Origin: an uncultured Erysipelotrichaceae bacterium
GTDB taxonomy: Bacteria > Bacillota_I > Bacilli_A > RF39 > UBA660
NCBI GenBank assembly: GCA_902797265.1
Contig: CADBSF010000033.1
Coordinates: 1-34,767 of the forward strand
Direction: 5' to 3'
Length of the DNA: 34,767 nucleotides
A model generated the notes under the pieces. That model did not search any database. It was not told the origin of the DNA and saw nothing but the letters and a program-made list of their open reading frames with translations. This document shows, piece by piece, positions 1 to 9,594 of the stretch. The position numbers and the translations under genes were made by a program. Positions within the stretch are counted from its first letter, which is position 1. Each line of letters starts with the position of its first letter.

Positions 1-83
1 CCGAACGGTACGTACGGTGGTGTGAAAGGGTATCATATCAATAAATGTCGAAAACTTTTATTGAAAATTTACTCTATTCGATT
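1..83 (+). mobile_element. 3' end of a group II intron (domain V 3' strand and domain VI), truncated by the window edge
   Basis: The first 30 bases contain ACGTACGGTGGTGTGAAAGG, which closely resembles the 3' strand of domain V plus the V-VI linker of bacterial group II introns. It is followed by a perfect 8-bp hairpin (TCAATAAA at 38-45 with TTTATTGA at 57-64), in the right place for domain VI, and then by a pyrimidine-rich tail CTCTATTCGATT at 72-83, similar to the usual 3' splice-site region with its branch-point A. The catalytic AGC strand of domain V and any reverse-transcriptase gene would lie upstream, outside the window. The exact 3' boundary (about 70-85) is uncertain. The call rests on remembered consensus and secondary structure only. 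Confidence 0.62.
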
Positions 84-89
84 GCTTAT

Positions 90-117
90 TTGTTTATTTT
101 TCTAAATGAATTATGAT
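90..117 (+). promoter_or_regulatory. Probable sigma-A promoter of the cyclic glucan synthase gene
   Basis: TTGTTT (90-95) and TATGAT (112-117) are separated by 16 bases and lie 12 bases before the AAGGAG ribosome binding site at 129-134. It sits directly after the presumed group II intron 3' end, so the gene would not depend on read-through from the intron. Confidence 0.45.
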
Positions 118-143
118 ATACTTTTAGTAAGGAGTGTATGCTG

Positions 144-3100
144 ATGAGTAATATAATAAAAAAATATTTTAATGATATGAACAAGATATCAGAGTATTAT
201 AATTTTTTAGTTTCAAAGACAAAAAATCATGAATACATAGAAATAACAAATGAATGGTTAGTAGATAACTATTATTTATTGATTGAGCATAAGAACACAA
301 TTATAAGCTCATTAAAAGTCATAAAAAAGAATCAAAAAATACTCAATAATAATTATCTTTTTTTGAAAAATATTGTTGCAAAAAGAAATTACAATATTAA
401 TTTTAAGTATTTAGTGGAAGAATTGAAAAAATATCAAAAAGAAACTAATAAAACTTTTACTTATCAAGAACTATCTACAATATTTCCAACATTAATCATG
501 ATTTATGTAGAAAGATTAAATCTATTATGTCAAGAAGAATATAATAAACTGATTGATAAGGAAGAAATTTCTAATATTATTAAGAATAATGATGTGATAA
601 CAATCGATAAATTATTACCTGGAAATTTTAATCTTGAAAATAACAAGCATTATATTTTTGAAGTAAATAATCAAATACATAGACTCAATAATAACAATGA
701 AATTTTTAAAAAATTAAATGAATTTTTAAAAGAACATGATATTAGTATAAAGGATTTGATTAATGAAGAATATCAAAAAAGAATTGACAATAACATAATA
801 ATATCTAATATTTTTAGTGACTTTAAAGATTTTTTTGAATACTCATTAGAAGAATTGTATGAAAAAGTATCTAAAACGGAAAAACTGTTATTAACTGATC
901 AAATATATAGTAGAATGACTTTAGAGTCAAAGGAATTATATCGAAAAAGGATAATATTATTAGCAAAAAAACATCATTTGAATGAATATGCTTATTTAAA
1001 GAAAATATTTAAAGAGGATGTTCATATTGGTTTTGAATTATGGAAAAGAAAAAAGAATACTTTTAAAGTACTTATTTACATTGTTTCATTAATTTTACTT
1101 ACTTTAGCAACCGATTTTTTTCTTTCTACCTTTTTTATAAAATCAAGAATTATAGGAATTATCATATTACTAATTCCAGTGAGTCAATTTGTTAGTCAAG
1201 TTGTAAATGAAATATTAATCAATGTAATTCCAACAAATGTAATTCCAAAACTAGATTATTCAAAAGGAATTCCAAAAGAGTCAAAAACTATGGTAGTAAT
1301 ACCTACTATTATTTCAACAGAAGAAAAAATTAAAAACATGTTTGATATCTTAGAATCTTTTTATTTAATTAATAAGAGTGATAATTTATATTTTACTTTA
1401 CTTGGAGATGTAAAAGCTAGTGACAAAAAAGATATGGATTATGATGAAGAACTATCAGAATATGGAGAAAAATATGCTAAAAAGTTAAATGAAAAATATA
1501 AAAAAGATTTATTTTACTTTATGTATCGAAAAAGAATTTGGAATCAAGGAGAGAATTGTTACCTTGGATATGAAAGAAAAAGAGGAGCACTTATTCACTT
1601 TAATAAAATTTTATTAGGGGAATATGTGGATGAAGCAAAATATTATTATTGTAATACTCTTCATGATAACCATTTAAATATTAAATATGTAATTACTTTA
1701 GATGCTGATACTAAATTAGTATTAAATTCAGCTTTAAATTTAGTAGGGGCCATGGCTCATCCGCTTAATAGACCTGTTTTAAACAAAAATAAAACAAAAG
1801 TAGTGAAGGGCTATGGAATCATGCAACCAAGAGTTAGTGTTGATATTGAAGCAACTAATAAAAGTTTGTATAGTCAGATTTTTGCAGGTATAGGAGGCTT
1901 TGACACTTATACAGCAGTTGTACCAAATGTTTATCAAGATTCATTTGGCGAAGGTAGTTTTGTAGGAAAAGGAATATATGATTTAGAGACTTTCAATGAA
2001 ATAGTAGGTGATACCTTCCCAGAAAATCTAATACTATCTCATGATTTACTAGAAGGAAACTATTTAAGATGTGGTTATATTTCAGATATAGAAGTTATTG
2101 ATGATTTTCCATCTAAATTTTTAACAGATATTACTAGACATCACAGATGGGCTAGAGGAGATACGCAAATTATTGGATGGCTTTTAAAAAAAGTACCAAA
2201 TAAAAATGGAAAAAAGATTTCTAATCCAATTGATCTTTTAGGAAAGTACAAAATACTAGATAATATTATAAGAATGTTCCTAAATCCAATGCTTTTATTA
2301 ATTCTTTTTCTTGCAGTTTTAAAAGATAAAAAAACTTCTCTTATTTGGATTTTATTAGTAATATTAGAAATTGCAATTTCTATTCTATTTTTCTTAAGAA
2401 GTAAAATTAAAAGAAACAAAAAAAATGTAAAAAGTATATATTACAAAAATCTTTATTATGGTGGAAAGAGTATCATCTTGAGATCATATATTGTTTTGGG
2501 AACTATTCCATTTTATTCTAAGCTTTATATGGATGCCTTCTTTAGAACTTTATATCGGCTACTAATAAGTAAAAAGAATCTATTGAATTGGATAACTGCT
2601 GAAGAAGCAGAAAAAACTATGAGTGGAAGTTTAATGAATTATTTGAAAAATTTCTTGTTTAACATTTTAGTTGCAATTATCTTCATAATAATAGGTATTG
2701 TAAATCATAATTATTATGCTTTCCTTCTTGCTGCAGTTTTTTTATCTGCACCATTTGTCTTATACTATGTTAGCAAGGACATTAATCACCATGAAATAGA
2801 ATTAAATGATAAAAAAATAGTAGAAATCAAAGAAGTGGCAGAGAGAACTTGGAATTATTTCAAAGAGAACTTACAGGAAGAATATAATTATTTAATCCCC
2901 GATAATTATCAGGAAAATCGTGAAGAAAAAGTTGATATGAGGACGTCACCAACAGCTATTGGCTATTCATTAACTAGTATTGTGAGTGCCTATGAATTAG
3001 AGTTTATAGAAAAAGAAGAAGCAATTGATTTATTAAATAAAGTATTAATTAGTATTGATTCTCTTGATAAGTGGCATGGACATCTTTACAATTGGTATAA

Positions 3101-6100
3101 TATTAAAACGAAAAAGATAATGCCACCTAATTTTATTTCAACAGTAGATTCTGGAAATTTAGTTGCTAGTTTAATTGTAACAAGAGAATTTCTAAATGAA
3201 CATCAAGAGGAAAAATTAGTAAAATTATGTGATAAATTGATTAAAAATACAAACTTTAAAAAGTTATATACTAAGAAAAATGTATTTAGTATAGGCTATG
3301 ATGAAAATGAAGGAAAACTATCTACTTACAATTATAATAAATTTGCAAGTGAGTCAAGACTTACCAGTTATCTTGCAATTTGTCTTGGAGATGCTCCTAG
3401 TAAGCATTGGTTTTCTTTGGATAAATCTTTGACAACTTATAAAGGAAGAAAAGGGCTTATTTCTTGGTCAGGGACTTCTTTTGAATACTATATGCCATTT
3501 CTTTTTATGAAGAACTATCCAAATACTTTATTAGATGAGTCTTATCATTTTGCAGAATTTTGCCAAAAAGATTATATTCGTAAAGTAAATCACAAATTAC
3601 CATGGGGAATATCAGAATCAGCTTATAATGAATTAGATAATTCTTTAAATTATAAATACAGGGCTTTTGCAACACCTTATTTAAAAGCAAAGGAAGATAA
3701 AGAAAATCGAATTGTTCTATCTCCTTATGCTTCATTAATGGTATTGGAAATGTTTCCAGAAGAAGTTTATGAAAATATAAAAAAGTTTAAAGAATTGGAT
3801 ATGTATTCTACTTATGGATTTTATGAGTCCTATGACTATGACAACAAAGGTGTTGTACCTTCTTACTTTGCACATCATGAAGGGATGATACTTTTAGGAG
3901 TTACCAATTATCTAAAGCAAGATGTTATTAAGAATTTATTTCACTCAAATGTTAATATCAGGACGTTTGAATTATTACTAAAAGAAAAAGTTCAGATTAA
4001 GACAAGTATTGATTTAAAAATGGCAAAATATAAGAAGTATGACTACAACAAGGAAAAAATAGAGAATGATATTCGTGCTTTTGATTATATTTCGTATCTT
4101 CCAGAAATGTCAGTGTTATCAAACAGAAAGTATTCTCTTATTATGAATGATAGGGGAGATAGTTTTTCAAGATATCGTACATTACAGTTAAATAGATATC
4201 GAAAGGTAACGGAAAACGATTATGGAATTTTCTTATTTATTAAAGATACAAAGACAAATTACATTTGGAGTAATACCTATGCACCTATGAATGTAAAGGC
4301 TGATAAATATGAAGTGGTTTTTGCAGCAGACAAAATTAAATATTTGAGAAAAGATGGAAATATCTCAACCAAGACAGAAATAGTTGTTTGCAAAAATCAT
4401 CATGCAGAAATAAGAAAAGTTTCTTTTAAAAATGAAGATGATTTTGATAAAGAATTGGAACTTACAACTTATACAGAACCAATTCTGTCAGAGAATATGG
4501 ATGATATTAGTCATAAAGTATTTAATAGTATGTTTATTCGAACGGAATATGATGAAAGAACAAACAGTTTAATTGCTAAAAGAAAAACAAGATCAGATAC
4601 TAATGTTAATAGTTATATGGTAACAAGAATGATTATGCAAAATCCAAATGAAGATTTTTCTTTTGAAACTGAAAGAGTTAATTTTATTGGTAGAAACAAT
4701 TCATTAAATACTTCGATTAGTTTAAATAGTAAGTTATCAAATTATTCTGGAGATAATCTTGATCCAATTCTTTCTATTAGAAATAAAATTACTATACCTG
4801 CAAATAGTGCTAGATCAGTCTATATCTTGGTGGGATTTGGAAGAAGTAAAGAACAATTATTTGATATCATTAATACATATAACGATAGAGATTCATTAGA
4901 AAAAGCTTTTAAAATATCGACTTTAATGAATATTATAGATACGAAAAATATGAATATTACTGGTGAAAACATGAGAATTTTCAATATCATGTTAAATTAT
5001 CTATATCAAACAACAAGAATATCTGTAAATGAAGAAAGAATGGAATTATTAAGAAAAAATGCTTTAGGTCAAACAGGTCTTTGGAAATTTGGAATTAGTG
5101 GGGATAGACCAATTATTTCAGTAGAAATAAATGATATTAGTGATATGAGTTTCTTACATGATATTTTGATAGCATTTGAATATTTTAAAAACAAATCTAT
5201 TTTCATTGATATAATTATCATTAATAATGAAACTGGACAATATAAAGAAGCTATTAAAAAAGAAGTAGAAGATGAATTATATAGAATATATACCTTAAAT
5301 AGTTTTTATCACACTCCTGGTAGTGTTACTGTTATTAATAAAGATAATATTACAGAAGAAGAATTAACTTTATTAAATATTGTTCCAAGAATTCGATTTG
5401 TAATAGAAAATCATATTAATTTAAAAGAAGCTGTGCTAGAATTACAAAAAAATAATTCTATTAGTGATTATCAAAAAATTCAAAAAGAAGAGAATATAAA
5501 AATCAAACTTGATGAAAAATTAACCTTTGATAATGAGTATGGTGGTTTTACAAATAATGGAAAAGAATATGTTATCTATAATAAAAATACACCAACTCCT
5601 TGGACAAATATTATAGCCAATAATAAATTTGGAACAATTATTACCAATAATGGCTGTGGTTTTACCTATGCTTATAATTCAGGAGAGTTTAAAATTAGTT
5701 CTTGGACTAACGAAACAGTTACTAATGATAAGAGTGAAGGTTTTAAATTAAATGGAAAAGAATTTGATCCTGAAAAATGTATTCATGGATTTGGATATAG
5801 TATTTTAGAAAGTGAAACAGAAGATTTAAAACATGAAATAACAGAATTTGTAGCAAAAGAAGATGCTATAAAAATCTATATAATGAAGCTAACAAATAAA
5901 AAAACATCAAAGAATAATATTAATATTGAATACTGGATTAATCCAACTTTTGGTAATTTTGAGGAAAAAACATCACGACATATTTTAACAGAGTTTATGG
6001 GGAAAGATAATTATTTGAAAATGAGGAATGTTTATAGTATCAATTATAGTGATATAAATGTATTTATGTCTTCATCAGAAAAGATATCTTATGCAGAATG

Positions 6101-7772
6101 CAATAAAATACTAGTCAAAAATATTTCTTTTGATACAACTTTAAAAGAAAAAGAGACAAAGGAAATTGTATTTATATTAGGTTGTAGTTTAAGTGATGAA
6201 GAAAATCTAAAATTAATTAAAAAGTATACAGAAATAGATACTTGTAAAAAAGAATTAAAAACTGTAAAAACTCATTGGCAAAATTTATTAGGAACGGTTC
6301 AAGTTAAAACAAAAGATCCAAGTTTTGATTATATGATTAATGGCTGGTATTTATATCAAACAATTTCTTCAAGAATACTTGCTAGGGCGGGATTTTATCA
6401 AGTTAGTGGCGCTTTTGGTTACCGTGATCAATTACAAGATGCTATGAATATTGTTTTTGTACAAGATGAGTATACTAGAAAGCAAATATTAATAAATGCT
6501 GCTCATCAATTTATTGAAGGAGATGTCTTACATTGGTGGCACGAGAAGAATCACTTTGGATTAAGAAGTCGTTATAAAGATGATTATTTATGGTTAGTAT
6601 ATGCAACAATTAATTATATAGAGACAACAGGAGATTATGATATATTAAAAGAAGCGATACCTTATGTGATTGGAGAAAAATTAAGTGATTATGAGCAAGA
6701 AAAGGGAATAGTTTTTAATTATTCAGAAGAAGAAGAAACACTTTTAGATCATTGTTTGAAATCTCTTAAATTATCGATGAAGAGTCTTGGACAGCATAAA
6801 CTTCCATTAATGGGTGGAGGTGATTGGAATGACGGAATGAATAAAGTTGGTAATAAGGGTAAAGGAGAAAGTGTTTGGTTAGGATTCTTCCTATATCAAA
6901 TCATTGAATCTTTCATTAAAATTATGCATAAATATGATTCTTCTATGGATATGACAATTTACTCAGAATTTAATAAAAAATTAAAAGAGAATTTAAATAA
7001 AAAGGCATGGGATGGATCATACTATTTAAGAGCTTATTTTGATAATGGTGATAAATTAGGTAGTCATGAAAATTCAGAATGTAAAATAGATTTGTTATCA
7101 CAAAGTTTTTCTATTCTAAGTGGTGTTGCTCCAAAAGATAGAGTGGAAAAAGTAATTATTTCAGTGGAAGAACAATTGGTGGATGATAATCAAAAAATAA
7201 TAAAATTATTAACTCCAGCATTTAAGCATTCTCTTAATAATCCGGGATACATAATGAATTATCCAAGAGGAATTAGAGAAAATGGTGGACAGTATACTCA
7301 TTCTGTTTCTTGGTACTTAATGGCTCTTATAAAAACAGGTTATTATGATAGAGCGTATCGTTATTATCAGATGATTAATCCAATCAATCGTTCTAAAACA
7401 TCTTCTGAAGTTGAAAAATATAAAGTTGAACCATATGTCATAGCGGGAGACATTTATTCATCAGAATCTTTCCCAGCAAGAGGAGGATGGACTTGGTATA
7501 CTGGTTCTGCAGGTTGGTTCTATCGAGTTGGAATTGAATATATTTTAGGATTAAAAAAACAGGGAGATAAATTGAAAATTGATCCAAAAATACCAATATC
7601 ATGGGATAGTTTTAAAGTAGTATATCGTTATTATGATACTACTTACAATATAAATGTGAAAAAAGGAGAAACAGAATCGGCTACTCTTGATAAGAAAAAA
7701 GTTACTTCAAATATCATATCTTTGACAAATGATAAAAAGAAACATGACATATCAATAACAATAAAAAAATAA
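144..7772 (+). CDS. Cyclic beta-1,2-glucan synthase (GT84 / GH189-like / GH94), membrane protein
   Basis: Giant membrane enzyme of the NdvB/Cgs family that polymerises UDP-glucose into beta-1,2-glucan, trims chain length by phosphorolysis and cyclises the product. Order seen: N-terminal soluble region; two membrane segments (about 305-365); glycosyltransferase domain with DADTK (Asp520, Asp522) and an RHHRW motif (665-669) corresponding to QxxRW; more membrane segments (about 715-765 and 840-885); a glycoamylase/GH189-like cyclisation domain (about 900-1300, SPTAIGYS near its start and FAHHEGM near its end); a first beta-sandwich (from about 1325, NDRGDSFSRYR); and the GH94 phosphorylase part with GGGDWNDGMN (2224-2233). 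At 2542 residues it is somewhat shorter than the roughly 2800-residue proteobacterial enzymes. ATG 144 is chosen over ATG 138 because AAGGAG (129-134) is 9 bases from 144 but only 3 from 138. Single-gene unit, no terminator seen after it. Family assignment is firm; the product is inferred. Confidence 0.92.
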   Translation: MSNIIKKYFNDMNKISEYYNFLVSKTKNHEYIEITNEWLVDNYYLLIEHKNTIISSLKVIKKNQKILNNNYLFLKNIVAKRNYNINFKYLVEELKKYQKETNKTFTYQELSTIFPTLIMIYVERLNLLCQEEYNKLIDKEEISNIIKNNDVITIDKLLPGNFNLENNKHYIFEVNNQIHRLNNNNEIFKKLNEFLKEHDISIKDLINEEYQKRIDNNIIISNIFSDFKDFFEYSLEELYEKVSKTEKLLLTDQIYSRMTLESKELYRKRIILLAKKHHLNEYAYLKKIFKEDVHIGFELWKRKKNTFKVLIYIVSLILLTLATDFFLSTFFIKSRIIGIIILLIPVSQFVSQVVNEILINVIPTNVIPKLDYSKGIPKESKTMVVIPTIISTEEKIKNMFDILESFYLINKSDNLYFTLLGDVKASDKKDMDYDEELSEYGEKYAKKLNEKYKKDLFYFMYRKRIWNQGENCYLGYERKRGALIHFNKILLGEYVDEAKYYYCNTLHDNHLNIKYVITLDADTKLVLNSALNLVGAMAHPLNRPVLNKNKTKVVKGYGIMQPRVSVDIEATNKSLYSQIFAGIGGFDTYTAVVPNVYQDSFGEGSFVGKGIYDLETFNEIVGDTFPENLILSHDLLEGNYLRCGYISDIEVIDDFPSKFLTDITRHHRWARGDTQIIGWLLKKVPNKNGKKISNPIDLLGKYKILDNIIRMFLNPMLLLILFLAVLKDKKTSLIWILLVILEIAISILFFLRSKIKRNKKNVKSIYYKNLYYGGKSIILRSYIVLGTIPFYSKLYMDAFFRTLYRLLISKKNLLNWITAEEAEKTMSGSLMNYLKNFLFNILVAIIFIIIGIVNHNYYAFLLAAVFLSAPFVLYYVSKDINHHEIELNDKKIVEIKEVAERTWNYFKENLQEEYNYLIPDNYQENREEKVDMRTSPTAIGYSLTSIVSAYELEFIEKEEAIDLLNKVLISIDSLDKWHGHLYNWYNIKTKKIMPPNFISTVDSGNLVASLIVTREFLNEHQEEKLVKLCDKLIKNTNFKKLYTKKNVFSIGYDENEGKLSTYNYNKFASESRLTSYLAICLGDAPSKHWFSLDKSLTTYKGRKGLISWSGTSFEYYMPFLFMKNYPNTLLDESYHFAEFCQKDYIRKVNHKLPWGISESAYNELDNSLNYKYRAFATPYLKAKEDKENRIVLSPYASLMVLEMFPEEVYENIKKFKELDMYSTYGFYESYDYDNKGVVPSYFAHHEGMILLGVTNYLKQDVIKNLFHSNVNIRTFELLLKEKVQIKTSIDLKMAKYKKYDYNKEKIENDIRAFDYISYLPEMSVLSNRKYSLIMNDRGDSFSRYRTLQLNRYRKVTENDYGIFLFIKDTKTNYIWSNTYAPMNVKADKYEVVFAADKIKYLRKDGNISTKTEIVVCKNHHAEIRKVSFKNEDDFDKELELTTYTEPILSENMDDISHKVFNSMFIRTEYDERTNSLIAKRKTRSDTNVNSYMVTRMIMQNPNEDFSFETERVNFIGRNNSLNTSISLNSKLSNYSGDNLDPILSIRNKITIPANSARSVYILVGFGRSKEQLFDIINTYNDRDSLEKAFKISTLMNIIDTKNMNITGENMRIFNIMLNYLYQTTRISVNEERMELLRKNALGQTGLWKFGISGDRPIISVEINDISDMSFLHDILIAFEYFKNKSIFIDIIIINNETGQYKEAIKKEVEDELYRIYTLNSFYHTPGSVTVINKDNITEEELTLLNIVPRIRFVIENHINLKEAVLELQKNNSISDYQKIQKEENIKIKLDEKLTFDNEYGGFTNNGKEYVIYNKNTPTPWTNIIANNKFGTIITNNGCGFTYAYNSGEFKISSWTNETVTNDKSEGFKLNGKEFDPEKCIHGFGYSILESETEDLKHEITEFVAKEDAIKIYIMKLTNKKTSKNNINIEYWINPTFGNFEEKTSRHILTEFMGKDNYLKMRNVYSINYSDINVFMSSSEKISYAECNKILVKNISFDTTLKEKETKEIVFILGCSLSDEENLKLIKKYTEIDTCKKELKTVKTHWQNLLGTVQVKTKDPSFDYMINGWYLYQTISSRILARAGFYQVSGAFGYRDQLQDAMNIVFVQDEYTRKQILINAAHQFIEGDVLHWWHEKNHFGLRSRYKDDYLWLVYATINYIETTGDYDILKEAIPYVIGEKLSDYEQEKGIVFNYSEEEETLLDHCLKSLKLSMKSLGQHKLPLMGGGDWNDGMNKVGNKGKGESVWLGFFLYQIIESFIKIMHKYDSSMDMTIYSEFNKKLKENLNKKAWDGSYYLRAYFDNGDKLGSHENSECKIDLLSQSFSILSGVAPKDRVEKVIISVEEQLVDDNQKIIKLLTPAFKHSLNNPGYIMNYPRGIRENGGQYTHSVSWYLMALIKTGYYDRAYRYYQMINPINRSKTSSEVEKYKVEPYVIAGDIYSSESFPARGGWTWYTGSAGWFYRVGIEYILGLKKQGDKLKIDPKIPISWDSFKVVYRYYDTTYNINVKKGETESATLDKKKVTSNIISLTNDKKKHDISITIKK

Positions 7773-7798
7773 TAATCTAATACAACAAATAAAAAGTA

Positions 7799-7807
7799 TG
7801 CTATAAT
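7799..7807 (+). promoter_or_regulatory. Extended -10 promoter upstream of the WXG100 gene cluster
   Basis: TGC-TATAAT (TG at 7799-7800, TATAAT at 7802-7807) is a good extended -10 box. No convincing -35 box is visible 17 bases upstream. It lies 27 bases before the ATG at 7834, with AGGAG between, and would start transcription of the genes from 7834 to 10512. Confidence 0.45.
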
Positions 7808-7833
7808 CAATGTAAGAAAGTAGGAGAAGATAT

Positions 7834-8136
7834 ATGGCAAGTGATAGAATAGTAGTTACAGCTTCAGGTATTTCAAATGTGGTATCTGAATTAAAAGCAG
7901 AGCAAAGTAATATTAAAGGTTATATCAGTAGCCTAGATACAGAACTAGGAAATATTAATAAAGCTTGGCAAGGAGCAGATGCTACAAAATATACAGAAAA
8001 AATGAAAGATGATTATAAAGTTTTACTAACATCTATCAATGAAAGTTTTGATTCTTATATTGAATTTTTGTCAAAGGTATATGGAGAGTATGAAAAACTA
8101 GATAGTGAATTTGCTGGAAAGTCTATCGAGGTGTAA
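7834..8136 (+). CDS. WXG100 family protein (ESAT-6-like, type VII secretion substrate type)
   Basis: A 100-residue, all-helical protein with the helix-turn-helix pattern of ESAT-6/WXG100 proteins: WQG at residues 45-47 forms the turn, and YEKLD at 86-90 fits the YxxxD/E export signal of type VII substrates. There is no signal peptide or membrane segment, as expected for this pathway. Start ATG is preceded by TAGGAG at suitable distance. It is the first gene of a run of six related genes and is separated from the next gene by one base. Family is clear; whether it is a structural component, chaperone partner or effector cannot be told from sequence. Confidence 0.85.
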   Translation: MASDRIVVTASGISNVVSELKAEQSNIKGYISSLDTELGNINKAWQGADATKYTEKMKDDYKVLLTSINESFDSYIEFLSKVYGEYEKLDSEFAGKSIEV

Positions 8137-8137
8137 T

Positions 8138-9142
8138 ATGTCAGAAATTAGGATTAATTATAAAGATGTAGAAAATTCAGTTTCAAATTTAACCAGTTTG
8201 GCTAGTAAGTTTGAAACAACAATTTCAGGTATTGAGAGTGCTATTGCTAATATTACAGATCCTACTTGGGATGGGATGGCTGCAGCAAACTATGTTGAAA
8301 AGATTAAAAACTTAGAAAAACATCTTCCAGAGGCTAAAAAACAGATGGCTTCTGCTGCACTTTTTCTAGCAAGTTGTTCCGATGGATATCAGTCAATTGA
8401 TAAAGAAAGTTATAACAGATTAGTAGAATTAATAGGAGGACAATCTTATATAGATAATTATGATGTTTCAAAAGCTCCAGATATTGATTTATCATCTAGA
8501 GTAACAGATCCAAATAAAGTTCAAGTAGCCAAAGAAAATATAACATCTAATCTTGGCGGAGGATCTAGTTCAGGTGGAGGATCTAGTTCAGGTGGAGGAT
8601 CTAGTTCAGGTGGAGGTTCTAATTCAAAAACTGGAGTCACAAGTGCTATTGCGACGGCAGGTATTTTCGACTATATATCAGGAGAGATTACTTCTTTGAA
8701 AGAGAACGAGGAAATAGAAATTCTAGATACCATAAATCAATCAGATTCTACACTAAGTACTATGACTGAAGATAATGACGTTTTAACAGAATGGAAAAAT
8801 CAAGGTTCTAACTATACAGATGGAATTGCTTCTATTATAGTTGATGGAGAAAATCACTACTTAGTAAGTGTATCACCAAAATATGGTGAAGTTGGAGATA
8901 AAATAGAGGTTACATTTAATGATGGAAGTGTTGTAAAATGCGTTATTTCAGAAAATAAAATATTAAATGAGACAACAACATCTAGTGTATATGGCAATCT
9001 AGCATCAGATGGAAATATTAATGTAATTGACTATAAAACAAATAAAGATTCTAGTGAAGTAACTTTAGATATGTCATCAACTGTAAAAAAAGTAAAAAAT
9101 GAGGGAAGTATTTTTACAACGAAAACTATAAGTAGTAATTAG
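8138..9142 (+). CDS. WXG100-like N-terminal domain with Gly-Ser linker and beta-rich C-terminal domain
   Basis: A 334-residue protein. Residues 1-95 form a WXG100-like helical domain with WDG at 44-46 and YQSID (YxxxD) at 84-88, exactly the spacing found in the preceding protein. Residues 140-163 are four copies of GGGSS(S/N)S-type linker. The remaining roughly 170 residues are polar and beta-rich, with a segment VGDKIEVTFNDGSVVKCVI (about 263-281) typical of a small beta-barrel; I do not recognise its function with certainty. ATG 8138 is used because AGGTG (8129-8133) precedes it; upstream in-frame triplets would overlap the previous gene. Reads as a secreted type VII substrate with a C-terminal effector or wall-binding module (inference). 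Confidence 0.75.
   Translation: MSEIRINYKDVENSVSNLTSLASKFETTISGIESAIANITDPTWDGMAAANYVEKIKNLEKHLPEAKKQMASAALFLASCSDGYQSIDKESYNRLVELIGGQSYIDNYDVSKAPDIDLSSRVTDPNKVQVAKENITSNLGGGSSSGGGSSSGGGSSSGGGSNSKTGVTSAIATAGIFDYISGEITSLKENEEIEILDTINQSDSTLSTMTEDNDVLTEWKNQGSNYTDGIASIIVDGENHYLVSVSPKYGEVGDKIEVTFNDGSVVKCVISENKILNETTTSSVYGNLASDGNINVIDYKTNKDSSEVTLDMSSTVKKVKNEGSIFTTKTISSN
8555..8626 (+). repeat. Four tandem 18-bp repeats encoding a Gly-Ser linker
   Basis: Units at 8555-8572, 8573-8590, 8591-8608 and 8609-8626. Copies 2 and 3 are identical (GGTGGAGGATCTAGTTCA), copy 1 differs at one base and copy 4 at two. Each encodes GGGSSS or GGGSNS in frame. The near identity at DNA level suggests recent slippage expansion, so the copy number may vary between strains. 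Confidence 0.95.
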
Positions 9143-9150
9143 GAGGAAAT

Positions 9151-9588
9151 ATGGGAAGTGTAGATTACAATTATTTTGATGGAATTAAAACAGTTTCTTT
9201 AAACAGTTCGGCAAAGAGTCTAATAGATAAATTAAAATCAACCCAGGGCCAATTATCATCTTTTAAAGAAGGGTTAACAGATGATATATGGAAAGCAAAT
9301 GCTAAAACTCCTCTTCTTACTGCTTGTGATAAGATTGATGGTGAAGTATATAAAGAAGCAATTGAAAAGTTAAATAAAATATCTTCTGTGTGTTCTTTTA
9401 TCAATAATTTTAATTCTGCTAAAGCTCAAGCTAATAATCATAAAAGCTTAATTAAATTTGCAACATCAGATGATCCAGCAGAAAATGCAAGAATAGCAAG
9501 TAATAATAGAGAGCATCAGCAAGTAATAGCGGATTGTGAGAAATCAATGCAAGAAGCAATAAATGCTGTGAAAGGTCTATGTGGGTGA
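9151..9588 (+). CDS. WXG100-like helical protein, probable type VII secretion associated
   Basis: A 145-residue, predominantly helical protein without signal peptide. A Trp at residue 47 (IWKAN) occupies the place of the WXG turn in its neighbours, but the Gly is replaced by Ala. No YxxxD/E motif is seen at the usual distance. Residues from about 95 form a longer polar helix. AGGAGG lies 6 bases before the ATG and the gene begins 8 bases after the previous stop. Ends in TGA, which shows that TGA is a stop in this organism. Membership of the WXG100/LXG superfamily is inferred from length, helicity, Trp position and neighbours. Confidence 0.6.
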   Translation: MGSVDYNYFDGIKTVSLNSSAKSLIDKLKSTQGQLSSFKEGLTDDIWKANAKTPLLTACDKIDGEVYKEAIEKLNKISSVCSFINNFNSAKAQANNHKSLIKFATSDDPAENARIASNNREHQQVIADCEKSMQEAINAVKGLCG

Positions 9589-9594
9589 TACAAT

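Noticed and set aside
7643-7840. Open frame on the minus strand with hydrophobic product
   Set aside because: It lies opposite the 3' end of the glucan synthase gene, has no ribosome binding site, and its hydrophobicity is what AT-rich Lys/Asn coding gives on the other strand. The other antisense frames inside large genes were rejected for the same reason.
8555-8626. Short tandem array as a CRISPR-like element
   Set aside because: The 18-bp units are directly adjacent without spacers and encode an in-frame Gly-Ser linker.
9586-9588. Mycoplasma-type code (TGA as Trp), suggested by the very low GC
   Set aside because: TGA ends the genes at 9588 and 31715 right before good ribosome binding sites or terminators, and Trp is written TGG throughout.
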